DNA of 64,000 bases. Source: Sedimentibacter acidaminivorans (GTDB taxonomy: Bacteria > Bacillota > Clostridia > Tissierellales > Sedimentibacteraceae). Below, piece after piece: positions 45,428 to 53,758 of the stretch (within the stretch, counting starts at the first letter, position 1; the number at the start of each line of letters is the position of its first letter). A program made the position numbers and the translations under genes. The notes beneath the pieces were generated by a model, which was not told the DNA's origin, did not search any database, and was given only the letters and a program-made list of their open reading frames with translations. Location: NCBI RefSeq assembly GCF_017873955.1, contig NZ_JAGGKS010000001.1, positions 558,001 to 622,000 on the forward strand. The letters are read 5' to 3'.

Positions 45428-46720
45428 TTAACCTAGCAATACCAAACTAATACCAGGGAATATAATTATTAATGTCAGTGCTATTAAGAACAGTAATATA
45501 AACGGCAATGCGTTCTTGGCCACATCCATGACTGGTATTTTGGTCAAGGAACTTGCAACAAATAAGTTTATTCCTATCGGTGGTGTAACAAATCCAATAG
45601 CTAAGTTAACTACCATAAAGATACCAAAGTGAATTAAATCAACTCCTATTAAATTCATTATAGGAACCATAATTGGTGTTAATATTAATATAGCTGGACC
45701 TCCATCCATTACCATACCAACAACTAATAAGAACAAGTTGATTACAATTAATATAACAGCTTTACTTGTAAATGTTCCAGTAATCCAAGTGCTTACAGTT
45801 TGAGGTACATTCATCAATGCTAAAACTCTGGCAAATGCAGATGCTGCAGCTAGTATAAACAACATAGGTCCAAACGTCTTGATACTTTCTCTGAATATAT
45901 TAGGTATTTCTTTAAACTTAAGTGTCTTATAAACAAACAAACTTATAAATAAAGAATAAAATACCGATAATACAGCAGCTTCTGTAGGAGAAGCAACCCC
46001 ACTATAAATACTACCTAGTATTATAACTGGTGTCAATAACGCCCAAAAGCTATCTAAAACTACTTTAATAAGTCCCTTTTTTCTTAATGCATCAACTGTT
46101 TCATTAATTTTAACCTTATCTTCACCATTTTTCTTACAGTAAAAAAATGCATAAGCCATTAAACAGCCCGCTATTAAAAATCCTGGTATAATACCAGCTG
46201 TAAACATGTCCCCAACAGACACTCCTGAAGCCATACCATACAAGATAAATGGTATACTAGGTGGTATTATAACACCTAAACTTCCAGAAACTGCAACAAG
46301 AGCTGTAGAGAATTTCACATCATATCCCAAATTAACTAAAACCGGGATTGTCATACTACCAACAGCAGCAACCGTAGCTGGAGCTGAACCAGAAATTGCA
46401 CCGTAGAACAAACATGTTACTATAACAGCCGATGGCATTCCTGCTGTTAACTTACCAATAAAAAACGAGAATACATCAAATAACTTCTTTGATACTCCTC
46501 CTTTTGCCATTATTATTCCAGATAAAACAAACATAGGTATAGCTAATAATGGAAAACTATCAACTCCTCCTAACATTGCTCTTATTACATAAGTAGCACT
46601 TGCTGGAAATGAAGGGTCAACGAATCCAGGTAATACTGATACTATCCCCAGAGAACTTGAAACTGGAATAGCAACGAATAGACATAGAAAAAAAATTAGA
46701 AATAAAATGCCTGCTGACAT
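45428..46720 (-). CDS. dctM: TRAP transporter large permease DctM
   Basis: 430 residues with about 12 membrane segments and the DctM landmarks LLAIPMFVLSGIIMAKGG, FYGAISGSAPATVAAVGSM and GFVTPPIGINLFV. It is the sodium- or proton-driven membrane channel for the solute captured by DctP. GAAAGGAG precedes the start; dctQ ends 33 bases upstream and dctP starts 96 bases downstream. Confidence 0.95.
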   Translation of the reverse strand: MSAGILFLIFFLCLFVAIPVSSSLGIVSVLPGFVDPSFPASATYVIRAMLGGVDSFPLLAIPMFVLSGIIMAKGGVSKKLFDVFSFFIGKLTAGMPSAVIVTCLFYGAISGSAPATVAAVGSMTIPVLVNLGYDVKFSTALVAVSGSLGVIIPPSIPFILYGMASGVSVGDMFTAGIIPGFLIAGCLMAYAFFYCKKNGEDKVKINETVDALRKKGLIKVVLDSFWALLTPVIILGSIYSGVASPTEAAVLSVFYSLFISLFVYKTLKFKEIPNIFRESIKTFGPMLFILAAASAFARVLALMNVPQTVSTWITGTFTSKAVILIVINLFLLVVGMVMDGGPAILILTPIMVPIMNLIGVDLIHFGIFMVVNLAIGFVTPPIGINLFVASSLTKIPVMDVAKNALPFILLFLIALTLIIIFPGISLVLLG

Positions 46721-46753
46721 AAACTTTCTCCTTTCAAATATAAAAAATCAAAA

Positions 46754-47236
46754 TTAGTTGCCACTTACTAAAACCTTAAATTCAAATACTAAACCTTGTA
46801 TCAATCTAATTATAGTTAAAATAAATCCAACTAATGGAGCAACCTGTATAAAGTACATAGGTATTCTGCAAGCAGGACTTATCTGTCCACTTAACACTGA
46901 TGCCTGTACAAAATTATAAGCATACTTAATCATATATACAAAGAAAACTAGCATTACTGCTTTCTCAATTATTTTAAAAACCGCATGCAACTTTGTTGGT
47001 AACATTGATACTATTTGTTCAATTTTAATTGATATTTGTTTTTTTGTACAATAGCTAATACTGAGAAAAGCTGACCACACAAACATATAACGAGTAAGTT
47101 CCTCTGACCATGTCAAAGAATAATTAAATACATATCGAGCCACAACCTGAACGCCCATTACCATTGCCATAGCAGCTAACAAGAGCATTAATAGTAACTC
47201 TTCGAAATTATCATCTATCTTCTTGATAATTTTCAT
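46754..47236 (-). CDS. dctQ: TRAP transporter small permease DctQ
   Basis: 160 residues with four membrane segments and the family motif VFNYSLTWSEELTRYMFVW. It pairs with DctM. It is the first gene of the operon, preceded by GGAGG and a leader of about 210 bases from the predicted promoter. Confidence 0.93.
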   Translation of the reverse strand: MKIIKKIDDNFEELLLMLLLAAMAMVMGVQVVARYVFNYSLTWSEELTRYMFVWSAFLSISYCTKKQISIKIEQIVSMLPTKLHAVFKIIEKAVMLVFFVYMIKYAYNFVQASVLSGQISPACRIPMYFIQVAPLVGFILTIIRLIQGLVFEFKVLVSGN

Positions 47237-47415
47237 TACTTCACCTCCGTGATTTTTTAAACTTTTAATTTACAAAAATATTATAACAATAAAAACGAGA
47301 ATAAATAATTACAAATAATCAACTCCTTGAATAATAGTAATATATTTTGGTAATGTTTTCATAATATACTTCTTAACAAGTAATTGACTCTAAAACATTC
47401 CCTAAGTAAATAATA

Positions 47416-47454
47416 ATTTCATTATATGAAAAACATTATTTCATTTAATAAAAT
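47416..47454. promoter_or_regulatory. Tandem IclR-type operator sites at the TRAP operon start
   Basis: ATTTCATTATATGAAAA (47416-47432) fits TTTCA-N5-TGAAA exactly; ATTTCATTTAATAAAAT (47438-47454) fits with one mismatch and covers the -10 box. Their centres are 22 bases apart, two helical turns, suiting a tetrameric regulator. Confidence 0.6.
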
Positions 47455-47481
47455 TATATTATTGTTTTATAGAATTGTCAA
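47453..47481 (-). promoter_or_regulatory. Promoter of the TRAP operon
   Basis: On the minus strand TTGACA (47481-47476) and TATAAT (47458-47453) with a 17-base spacer, a near-consensus promoter overlapped by the operator sites described at 47416-47454. Confidence 0.85.
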
Positions 47482-47519
47482 GATATTTATTTTGAATAAC
47501 GTTTTCTTATTTGCTTTTT

Positions 47520-47536
47520 ATTTCGTCAACTGAAAA
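47520..47536. promoter_or_regulatory. Upstream IclR-type operator site
   Basis: ATTTCGTCAACTGAAAA carries the arms TTTCG and TGAAA around five bases, about 40 bases upstream of the TRAP operon -35 box. Confidence 0.5.
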
Positions 47537-47619
47537 CAATATTTTTTCTATCTATATATAAACAATATAATATCCATTATATACCCCAATCCAGCTATTT
47601 TAATAAAATAAATAAAAAA

Positions 47620-47658
47620 TATACCTAACTATTATAACCATTTACAATACTAGGTATA
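47620..47658 (-). terminator. Probable terminator of the first iclR gene
   Basis: On the minus strand TATACCTA (47658-47651) pairs with TAGGTATA (47627-47620), followed by TTTTTTATTT, 16 bases after the stop. Confidence 0.6.
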
Positions 47659-47673
47659 CCATTTAAAAATAAA

Positions 47674-48414
47674 TTACATGATTTTTTCATAGCCTAAATC
47701 TCTAGATATATCATTTGCTGCTTTAATTGTATCGTTTATCTTATCCGTCATTTCTTCATTAACAAATCTAACTGAAGGTCCAGAAAATGACAATACACCT
47801 ATAAGTTTTCCTTGTGAATTCATTATAGGAGATGCTATTCCAACTAATCCTTCTTCTCTTTCCCCAACACTCAATGCATAACCTCTTTCAATTATTTTTT
47901 CAAATACCGAATCATCGAGTCTAGTATCTTTAATTACTTCCTGCCTACTAACAGGGTCCATATAAGCTAAGAACACCTTACCTGCTGCCCCTACTATGAG
48001 CAAGTGTCTTTCTCCTAGCCTAATAATTTGCCTTAAAGAACGAGTTGATTCTACAACTGCAATACACAATTTATACTCTCCGTCTAAAATAAACAATCTA
48101 ACATTTTCGTTATATTTTTTATTTAATCTTAACATATGACTGTATGATATTTTCTTCAACTCATCATATTTTCCATCAGGTAATTTAGTTGATAATTGAC
48201 TAATTTTATTGCCCAAAAAAATTTTTTTACTCTCAGGATCCTTTTCTAAATAATGTTTTGATTGCAAAGTTGCAATAATCCTGTGTGCTGTACTTGGAGA
48301 TAGCTTAGTTTTTTCTGAAATTTGTGATAAAGTCAATTCGTTGTGGTCTAAAAAACATTCTAGTATTTCTAAAGCTCTCTCAACTGATCTCGTTGGTGAA
48401 TTTTTACCTTCCAT
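47674..48414 (-). CDS. IclR-family transcriptional regulator 1
   Basis: 246 residues. The winged helix (about 8-70) contains LTLSQISEKTKLSPSTAHRI and the effector domain (about 80-245) contains LGERHLLIVGAAGKVFLAY and YALSVGEREEGLVGIASPI, the usual effector-binding segments. Regulators of this type control breakdown of aromatic and organic acids. It sits upstream of the TRAP operon on the same strand and has a TTTCA-N5-TGAAA palindrome at its own promoter, so autoregulation is likely. AAAGGGGATG supports the start. It is a paralogue of the next gene. Confidence 0.92.
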   Translation of the reverse strand: MEGKNSPTRSVERALEILECFLDHNELTLSQISEKTKLSPSTAHRIIATLQSKHYLEKDPESKKIFLGNKISQLSTKLPDGKYDELKKISYSHMLRLNKKYNENVRLFILDGEYKLCIAVVESTRSLRQIIRLGERHLLIVGAAGKVFLAYMDPVSRQEVIKDTRLDDSVFEKIIERGYALSVGEREEGLVGIASPIMNSQGKLIGVLSFSGPSVRFVNEEMTDKINDTIKAANDISRDLGYEKIM

Positions 48415-48448
48415 ATGTCATCCCCTTTGCTTATTTGAATCTTATATT

Positions 48449-48500
48449 AGTATAGATGAGTTTTTATTTTTTGTCAACGTTTTATTTCATCAGATGAAAT
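48449..48500 (-). promoter_or_regulatory. Promoter and operator of iclR 1
   Basis: On the minus strand TTGACA (48477-48472) and TATACT (48454-48449) have a 17-base spacer. Directly upstream is the near-perfect palindrome ATTTCATC-A-GATGAAAT (48484-48500 on the plus strand), the clearest copy of the motif shared with the TRAP operon. Confidence 0.8.
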
Positions 48501-48547
48501 TTCAGCCTGGATTCTGTTCTAATTTCAATTTTTCCGAAACACAAAAT

Positions 48548-48600
48548 AAAAGAGCCTTATATATATATATATGTGTGTGTATATATACTTGGACTCTTTT
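48548..48600 (-). terminator. Terminator of iclR 2, with a dinucleotide-repeat stem
   Basis: AAAAGAG (48548-48554) pairs with CTCTTTT (48594-48600). The intervening DNA is a TA/TG dinucleotide tract (about 48557-48588) that can extend the stem. It lies two bases after the stop of iclR 2. Confidence 0.75.
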
Positions 48601-48602
48601 AT

Positions 48603-49334
48603 CTAATAAAAGCCTAATTGATTTGATATTTCTTTGCAATATTTTACAATATCACTTATTTTATCAGACATCTCTTCGTTAATAAATCTAACAGCAGGTC
48701 CAGAAATAGATAAAGAAGCTATAACTTTACCTTCATTATTAAAAATAGGAGCCGCTATACCGACTAATCCATCTTCTCTTTCTCCCAAACTTAATGCATA
48801 TTCATTTGCCTTTATCTTTTCCAACGCTTCATCCGTTAAGTTTGTTTCTTTGACAATATTATTCCTTAAATTTTTATCCAAATATGCCAAAAACACTTTA
48901 CCTGCTGCACCCCTAATAATAGTATGTCTTTCGCCAACCTTAATTATTGCTCTATGCTCTCTTGTAGATTCAATAACCTCAATACACAATTTATATGAAC
49001 CATCTGGTATATACAATCTTATATTTTCATTATACTTTTCCTTTAATTTCTCCATATAAGGATATACCATTTTTCTCAATTCCATATTTTGATCTTCTGT
49101 AATAGAGCTTGCTAATTTATTAATCTTATCTCCTATGGAAAATTTTTTATTTTTATCGTCTCTCTCAATAAAATGCTTATTTTGCAAAGTTTGCATTATT
49201 CTATAAGCTGTACTTGGAGACAATTTAGTCTTCTCGGATATTTCGTTTAAAGTCATCTTATCCTCAATTAAAAAACAATCTAGTATTTCTAGCGCTCTTT
49301 CTACTGACCTCGTTGGTGAATTTCTAATTTGCAT
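48603..49334 (-). CDS. IclR-family transcriptional regulator 2
   Basis: 243 residues, clearly paralogous to IclR 1: RNSPTRSVERALEILDCFL at the N-terminus, MTLNEISEKTKLSPSTAYRI in the winged helix, VGERHTIIRGAAGKVFLAY and YALSLGEREDGLVGIAAPI in the effector domain. The recognition helices of the two are nearly the same, so they may bind the same sites, alone or as mixed oligomers. It lies between iclR 1 and the ThDP enzyme gene, all on one strand but each with its own terminator. GAAGAGG supports the start. Confidence 0.92.
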   Translation of the reverse strand: MQIRNSPTRSVERALEILDCFLIEDKMTLNEISEKTKLSPSTAYRIMQTLQNKHFIERDDKNKKFSIGDKINKLASSITEDQNMELRKMVYPYMEKLKEKYNENIRLYIPDGSYKLCIEVIESTREHRAIIKVGERHTIIRGAAGKVFLAYLDKNLRNNIVKETNLTDEALEKIKANEYALSLGEREDGLVGIAAPIFNNEGKVIASLSISGPAVRFINEEMSDKISDIVKYCKEISNQLGFY

Positions 49335-49398
49335 AGTTTCCTCTTCACTTTTCTATTCTAATTCACTTATAATGTTTCATACAAAATTCTATTTAACA

Positions 49399-49445
49399 AA
49401 AACATATAGATGTAGGTTTTACTTTAATCCCATTCTATATGTTTT
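49399..49445 (-). terminator. Terminator of the ThDP enzyme gene
   Basis: AAAACATATAGA (49399-49410) pairs perfectly with TCTATATGTTTT (49434-49445), 25 bases after the stop codon; the minus-strand tail is T-rich. Confidence 0.75.
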
Positions 49446-49469
49446 CATTAGAAATTTCAAATAATTTAA

Positions 49470-51269
49470 TTATTTTGTAGCTACATGTGCAAATCTTGTT
49501 GCTTCACCTGAAACTAATTTACCTTCAACTACATTTTCCTTTGGATTGTATATATCATTTATATTCCAAATACCATCTGTAGGAACTGGTATATTTTCCA
49601 TTGGTACATCCAACAAGTAAGGTACATTAGCATTAATCGCTTCTTCAAATGCACCTTTAAATTCATCTGCTGATGTTATTTTCTTTGATTTTACTCCATA
49701 AGCTTTTGCAACTTCTGCCCAGTCAGGATTATATTTTTCTCCATCTGGAGTATGGAATATGGTTCCAAATGAATGTCCGTATGCTCCACCCTCAAGTCCA
49801 GCTATGGTACCAAATGCACCATTATTCATAATTACCCAAACGCATGGAATATTTTGTTCTACTGCTGCAGCTAATACTGAAGGATTAGTTCCAAATCCAC
49901 CGTCTCCTATCAAAGTGATAACTTTTTTATCTGGAGCTGCTAATTTAGCTCCTAGTATTGCAGCTGAACCAAATCCCATTGTTGCTAATCCACCTGGATG
50001 GAATATTGTATCAGGTTCTGTTATATCAAATTGTTGACTTACACCATTTTTATTCCAACCAACATCTGTAAAAATTAATCCGTCAGTAGGAAATACTTCT
50101 CTAACATCTTTTAATATTCTTTGTGGTGTCATCGGGAATCTTCCATCATCTGATATAGCTTTGTTTGATGCTTTGAATTCAGCTCTATATTTAGCTATTT
50201 CCGCTCTTAATTCTGGTCTATTGATTCCTTCTGGTTTCAATTCTTTTGCAGCTTCTAAAATAGCTGCCAATGCTAATTTAGGGTCTGCTACAGCGCCTAT
50301 TTCAACAGGATAGTTTCTCCCAATTTCTTCTGGATCTATATCTATTTGTATAAATCTTGATTTCTGACTAAATGATATTCCTTCATACCAAGAACTTGCG
50401 TCTGCTTCTTTCATTCTAGTTCCAACAGCAAGTACTAAATCTGCAGTTGAAGATTTTCCATTAACAAAATAAGTTCCCCAGAATCCTGTTGTTCCAACAA
50501 ATAATGGATGAGTATCTGAAATTCCGCCTTGACCCATCAATGATCTCGTTACAGGTAAGTCTAAGAATTCTACCAATTCTGTTAATTCTTTTGTAGCTCC
50601 ACTATATACTGTATGACCACCAATGTGAATCAATGGATTTTCTGCATCAATAAGTTTCTTAGCAATTTGTATTGCTGTTTCTTTTTGCAAAGTAGGTTTT
50701 ACAGTTTCGTGTGAATCTTTGTAAGTTCTTTCAAAGTTAGAATCATCAATTTCTCTTGAGAACATATCCATTGGTATTGAAATAAGAACTGGTCCAGGTC
50801 TTCCTGATTCAGCCAATCTAAATGCTTTATCAAGAATTTCCGGTAATAATTCAGGAGTATCTAATCTCCATGCTCTTTTTACAAATGGTTTGAAAATATC
50901 ATATTGCGAGCCATCACAATGCATGTTTATTTCTTGATGCGGATGTTTACCATAGTAGTAGCTTGGAACATCTCCTGCTATTACTACCATTGGTATGTTG
51001 TCAGTAGCTGCATTTGCAACTCCTGTTACAGCATTTGTAAGTCCAGGTCCTAAGTGTGTCATACATACTGATGCTTTTTTTGTAACTCTTGCATAACCAT
51101 CAGCAGCAGTAGAAGCTATTTGTTCGTGTCTTACTGAAATATATTTTAGTTTACTATCTTTCATAGCATCTAATAATGCTATTACAGTATGACCACAAAG
51201 ACCAAATACATACTCAACGCCTCTTCTTTCTAAATAGTCAACCAATTGATAAGATATTAATTTTTTCAT
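49470..51269 (-). CDS. Thiamine diphosphate-dependent enzyme of the acetolactate synthase/benzoylformate decarboxylase family
   Basis: 599 residues with three domains: N-terminal pyrimidine domain with the catalytic Glu in SVRHEQIAS (Glu49), a central domain (about 195-340) and the C-terminal ThDP domain with GDGGFGTNPSVLAAAVEQ and the metal-binding NNGAFGTIAG. No small regulatory subunit gene is nearby, so a biosynthetic acetolactate synthase is unlikely; a 2-oxoacid decarboxylase, carboligase or C-C hydrolase of the catabolic cluster is more likely. Its promoter region carries a degenerate copy of the IclR-type palindrome. The start has AAAGTGAG upstream. Substrate unknown. Confidence 0.85.
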   Translation of the reverse strand: MKKLISYQLVDYLERRGVEYVFGLCGHTVIALLDAMKDSKLKYISVRHEQIASTAADGYARVTKKASVCMTHLGPGLTNAVTGVANAATDNIPMVVIAGDVPSYYYGKHPHQEINMHCDGSQYDIFKPFVKRAWRLDTPELLPEILDKAFRLAESGRPGPVLISIPMDMFSREIDDSNFERTYKDSHETVKPTLQKETAIQIAKKLIDAENPLIHIGGHTVYSGATKELTELVEFLDLPVTRSLMGQGGISDTHPLFVGTTGFWGTYFVNGKSSTADLVLAVGTRMKEADASSWYEGISFSQKSRFIQIDIDPEEIGRNYPVEIGAVADPKLALAAILEAAKELKPEGINRPELRAEIAKYRAEFKASNKAISDDGRFPMTPQRILKDVREVFPTDGLIFTDVGWNKNGVSQQFDITEPDTIFHPGGLATMGFGSAAILGAKLAAPDKKVITLIGDGGFGTNPSVLAAAVEQNIPCVWVIMNNGAFGTIAGLEGGAYGHSFGTIFHTPDGEKYNPDWAEVAKAYGVKSKKITSADEFKGAFEEAINANVPYLLDVPMENIPVPTDGIWNINDIYNPKENVVEGKLVSGEATRFAHVATK

Positions 51270-51397
51270 TAATCAATCTCACTTTCTATAAGTTATAATT
51301 TTTATTTATAATTTATAATCCCTGTGTAAAACAAGTGTTTTCACGAACTCTACATATTCATTATTCATGAAAACTAATTATAAAAATAATCAATAGT

Positions 51398-51414
51398 ATT
51401 TCACACAATGGAAT
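51398..51414. promoter_or_regulatory. Degenerate IclR-type operator near the ThDP gene promoter
   Basis: ATTTCACACAATGGAAT resembles the TTTCA-N5-TGAAA motif with one arm mismatch. It lies about 23 bases downstream of the -10 box of the ThDP gene, like the site in the TRAP promoter. Confidence 0.4.
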
Positions 51415-51436
51415 TTTTTTATTTTTGTTTGTTGAA

Positions 51437-51465
51437 ATTATAGCATTATTATTAATGTAAGTCAA
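51437..51465 (-). promoter_or_regulatory. Promoter of the ThDP enzyme gene
   Basis: On the minus strand TTGACT (51465-51460) and TATAAT (51442-51437) with a 17-base spacer; it gives a leader of about 160 bases. Confidence 0.8.
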
Positions 51466-51711
51466 CACATTATTTATTTTTTTAAAAATATTTTAATAGT
51501 AGTCATCTTAATTTTATGTTGATATTTAGGCAGTTATTAAATATAAACGTAAAATTATCAAAAAAAACTTTAATTTTTATTTACTTTGTTTTTAGTCATT
51601 ACCCCTTTAATTTTATGTCTATATATTTTTACTCTATAAAATATATTGTGCCATTTTAGCAGTATTTTGGTTATTTGTGTAAATGTTATTAGGTTTTTAG
51701 TCTGTTAACTA
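51466..51711. other. Spacer between divergent promoters
   Basis: A/T-rich DNA between the divergent promoters of the ThDP and TIM-barrel genes. I see no gene or further strong copy of the palindrome in it. Confidence 0.5.
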
Positions 51712-51740
51712 TTGACTTTTTTCATTAATTGAAATATAAT
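51712..51740 (+). promoter_or_regulatory. Promoter of the TIM-barrel gene with an operator inside the spacer
   Basis: TTGACT (51712-51717) and TATAAT (51735-51740) have a 17-base spacer. TTTCATTAATTGAAA (51720-51734), an exact match to TTTCA-N5-TGAAA, fills the spacer up to the -10 box. A bound regulator would directly exclude RNA polymerase. Confidence 0.8.
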
Positions 51741-51789
51741 TATTATAAATTATCACACAATAAAATTAAATTTATTAAAGGAGATAAAA

Positions 51790-52611
51790 ATGAAAAGAGA
51801 ATATTCTTTAGCACATCTTACTGTTTTGGGCTGTGCTCCACCAGAGATGATTTACATTGCTAGTTTAACCGGATATGACTATGTAAGCATACGTCCTATT
51901 TATATGGGATTACCAGGAGAACCAAATTACGACTTGGCTAATAATAAAGAAATGTATAAACTAACAAAAACTGCCCTTAAAGAAACAGGAATAAAAGTTA
52001 ATGACATAGAACTTGCTCGTATATTTGATGGAATGGATGTTAAAAAATATGAACCAGCTTTTGAAGTAGCAGCTGAATTAGGTGCTAAAGGAATGATAAG
52101 TAGCGTGTGGACTCCCAATAGAGAATATGCTACTGAGAAATTTATAGAACTTTGCGATTTGGCAAAACAATATAATTTAGATGTTAATCTCGAGTTTGTA
52201 ACTTGGGCAGATTTATCAACATTGAAAGAAGCTAAAGAGTTTCTTAAAACTGTTAACCGTGAAAATGTTGGTATTATGATAGATACTCTTCATTTCAACC
52301 GTTCTAGAGTTAACCTAGAAGAATTAGACAATATCCCTAAAGAATGGTTTAATTTTGCACATATTTGTGATGGTCCTGCTGAAATTCCTACAAACAAAGA
52401 AGGTTTAATACACACAGGTAGAGATGAAAGATTATATGTTGGAGAAGGTGCAATTGATATTGCTTCTATAATAAATAGAATGCCCGAAGATGTAGTTTTA
52501 TCAATAGAACTACCTCATATTCAAAGGGTCAAAGATTTTGGATACACTGAACATGCTCGTCGTTGTATTGAAACAGCAAAAAAATACTTTGGAGAGCATC
52601 CTAGAGCCTAA
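51790..52611 (+). CDS. Sugar phosphate isomerase/epimerase-family TIM-barrel protein
   Basis: 273 residues of the xylose isomerase-like TIM barrel. Metal ligands appear in order: Glu in NLEFVTW (near 136), Asp and His in MIDTLHFNRS (near 162-165), His and Asp in FAHICDGPAE (near 185-190) and Glu in LSIELPHI (near 241). The family includes isomerases, epimerases and 3-dehydroshikimate dehydratases. Next to an AroE-like dehydrogenase and under the same predicted regulator, a dehydratase or isomerase acting on a cyclic hydroxyacid is possible but unproven. AAAGGAG supports the start. Confidence 0.85.
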   Translation: MKREYSLAHLTVLGCAPPEMIYIASLTGYDYVSIRPIYMGLPGEPNYDLANNKEMYKLTKTALKETGIKVNDIELARIFDGMDVKKYEPAFEVAAELGAKGMISSVWTPNREYATEKFIELCDLAKQYNLDVNLEFVTWADLSTLKEAKEFLKTVNRENVGIMIDTLHFNRSRVNLEELDNIPKEWFNFAHICDGPAEIPTNKEGLIHTGRDERLYVGEGAIDIASIINRMPEDVVLSIELPHIQRVKDFGYTEHARRCIETAKKYFGEHPRA

Positions 52612-52638
52612 ACGATAACTTTTTCATAAATTCCCCTA

Positions 52639-52676
52639 AAAAAAGCTGCTATTTTTAACTAAATAGCAGCTTTTTT
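52639..52676. terminator. Bidirectional terminator between the TIM-barrel gene and ltaE
   Basis: AAAAAAGCTGCTATTT (52639-52654) pairs perfectly with AAATAGCAGCTTTTTT (52661-52676), with T-runs on both strands between convergent genes. Confidence 0.93.
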
Positions 52677-52686
52677 ATCTATTCTT

Positions 52687-53709
52687 CTACATAATTTCTT
52701 TCATGCATTTAATGACAAAATCTATATCTGATTTTGTTACTCCTACATGTGTTACAAACCTGTATTCACCATCTTCAATTCCGTTTACCTTTATATTTTT
52801 TTCATAAAGTTTTTCTATAAAGGCTTTTTCAGATATAACTTCTTCTCCCATCTCAAAGTAAATCATGTCTATATCTGTTCTGTCAAATTTAACATTTACA
52901 CCCGGTATCTTAGATAATTCTTCTGCAAAATATTTAGCGTTTTTATGATCTTCTTCTAGTCTTAGCGTCATTTTTTCTAGGGCAATGATTCCTGCGGCGG
53001 CTAGTATACCTATTTGCCTCATTCCACCACCCATTAACTTTCTATTTTTTCTTGCTCTATCTATAAACTTTTTACTTCCTGCTAGCATTGAACCAGCAGG
53101 TGCTGCTAATCCTTTTGACAAACAAAACATAACTGTATCAGCACATTCTGCAATTTCTTTTACCTCTACATTAAGCGACGTAGCAGCGTTAAATATTCTA
53201 GCTCCATCCAAGTGTACTGGTATAGAATTCTCTTGTGCTATTTTTTTTATTTCTTTTAAATTTTCAAGTGAAACGACTGCTCCGCATCCATGTGCTTCTT
53301 CTACACAAATTAATCCAGTTTCAGGTTCATGAATGTCATCTTGTCTAATCGCTTTCTTAACTTCGGCTGGATTCATTGTACCGTTAACTGTATCAATTGT
53401 TCTTAACTGAACTCCTGCTATTACAGCAGATGCTCCAACCTCATGTATCACAATATGATTATTTTTACCTACGATTACCTCTTGTCCTCTTCTAGTGTGT
53501 GTAAATAATGCTAATTGATTTCCAAATGTTCCACTAGGTACAATCAAAGCTGCTTCTTTACCTGTTTTTTCCGCCGCAAGTTTTTCAAGTTTATTTACTG
53601 TTGGATCATCACAGTAAACATCATCTCCAACCAAAGCATTTGCAATTGCTTCTCTCATTTCGTCAGTAGGCATAGTTACAGTGTCACTTCTTAAATCAAT
53701 ATAATTCAT
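52687..53709 (-). CDS. ltaE: Low-specificity threonine aldolase
   Basis: 340 residues of the PLP fold-type I aldolase family: DLRSDTVTMPTDEMREA at the N-terminus, EEAHGCGAVVS, HLDGARIFNAA, and the PLP Lys in FCLSKGLAAPAGS (near residue 200). It cleaves threonine or allo-threonine to glycine and acetaldehyde. It is third in an operon with folD and fchA, which suggests linkage of glycine production to one-carbon metabolism. AAGGAAGG supports the start. Confidence 0.93.
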   Translation of the reverse strand: MNYIDLRSDTVTMPTDEMREAIANALVGDDVYCDDPTVNKLEKLAAEKTGKEAALIVPSGTFGNQLALFTHTRRGQEVIVGKNNHIVIHEVGASAVIAGVQLRTIDTVNGTMNPAEVKKAIRQDDIHEPETGLICVEEAHGCGAVVSLENLKEIKKIAQENSIPVHLDGARIFNAATSLNVEVKEIAECADTVMFCLSKGLAAPAGSMLAGSKKFIDRARKNRKLMGGGMRQIGILAAAGIIALEKMTLRLEEDHKNAKYFAEELSKIPGVNVKFDRTDIDMIYFEMGEEVISEKAFIEKLYEKNIKVNGIEDGEYRFVTHVGVTKSDIDFVIKCMKEIM

Positions 53710-53758
53710 AAAATTACCTTCCTTATTTAGATTATTCTGCTTTATTAGATAGACGGTG

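Noticed and set aside
48557-48588. Repeat tract considered as a repeat array
   Set aside because: It is a simple dinucleotide tract without spacers; no CRISPR-like repeat pattern exists in the window.
49470-51269. Biosynthetic acetolactate synthase (ilvB)
   Set aside because: No regulatory subunit or branched-chain amino acid genes are nearby, and the promoter belongs to the predicted IclR regulon.
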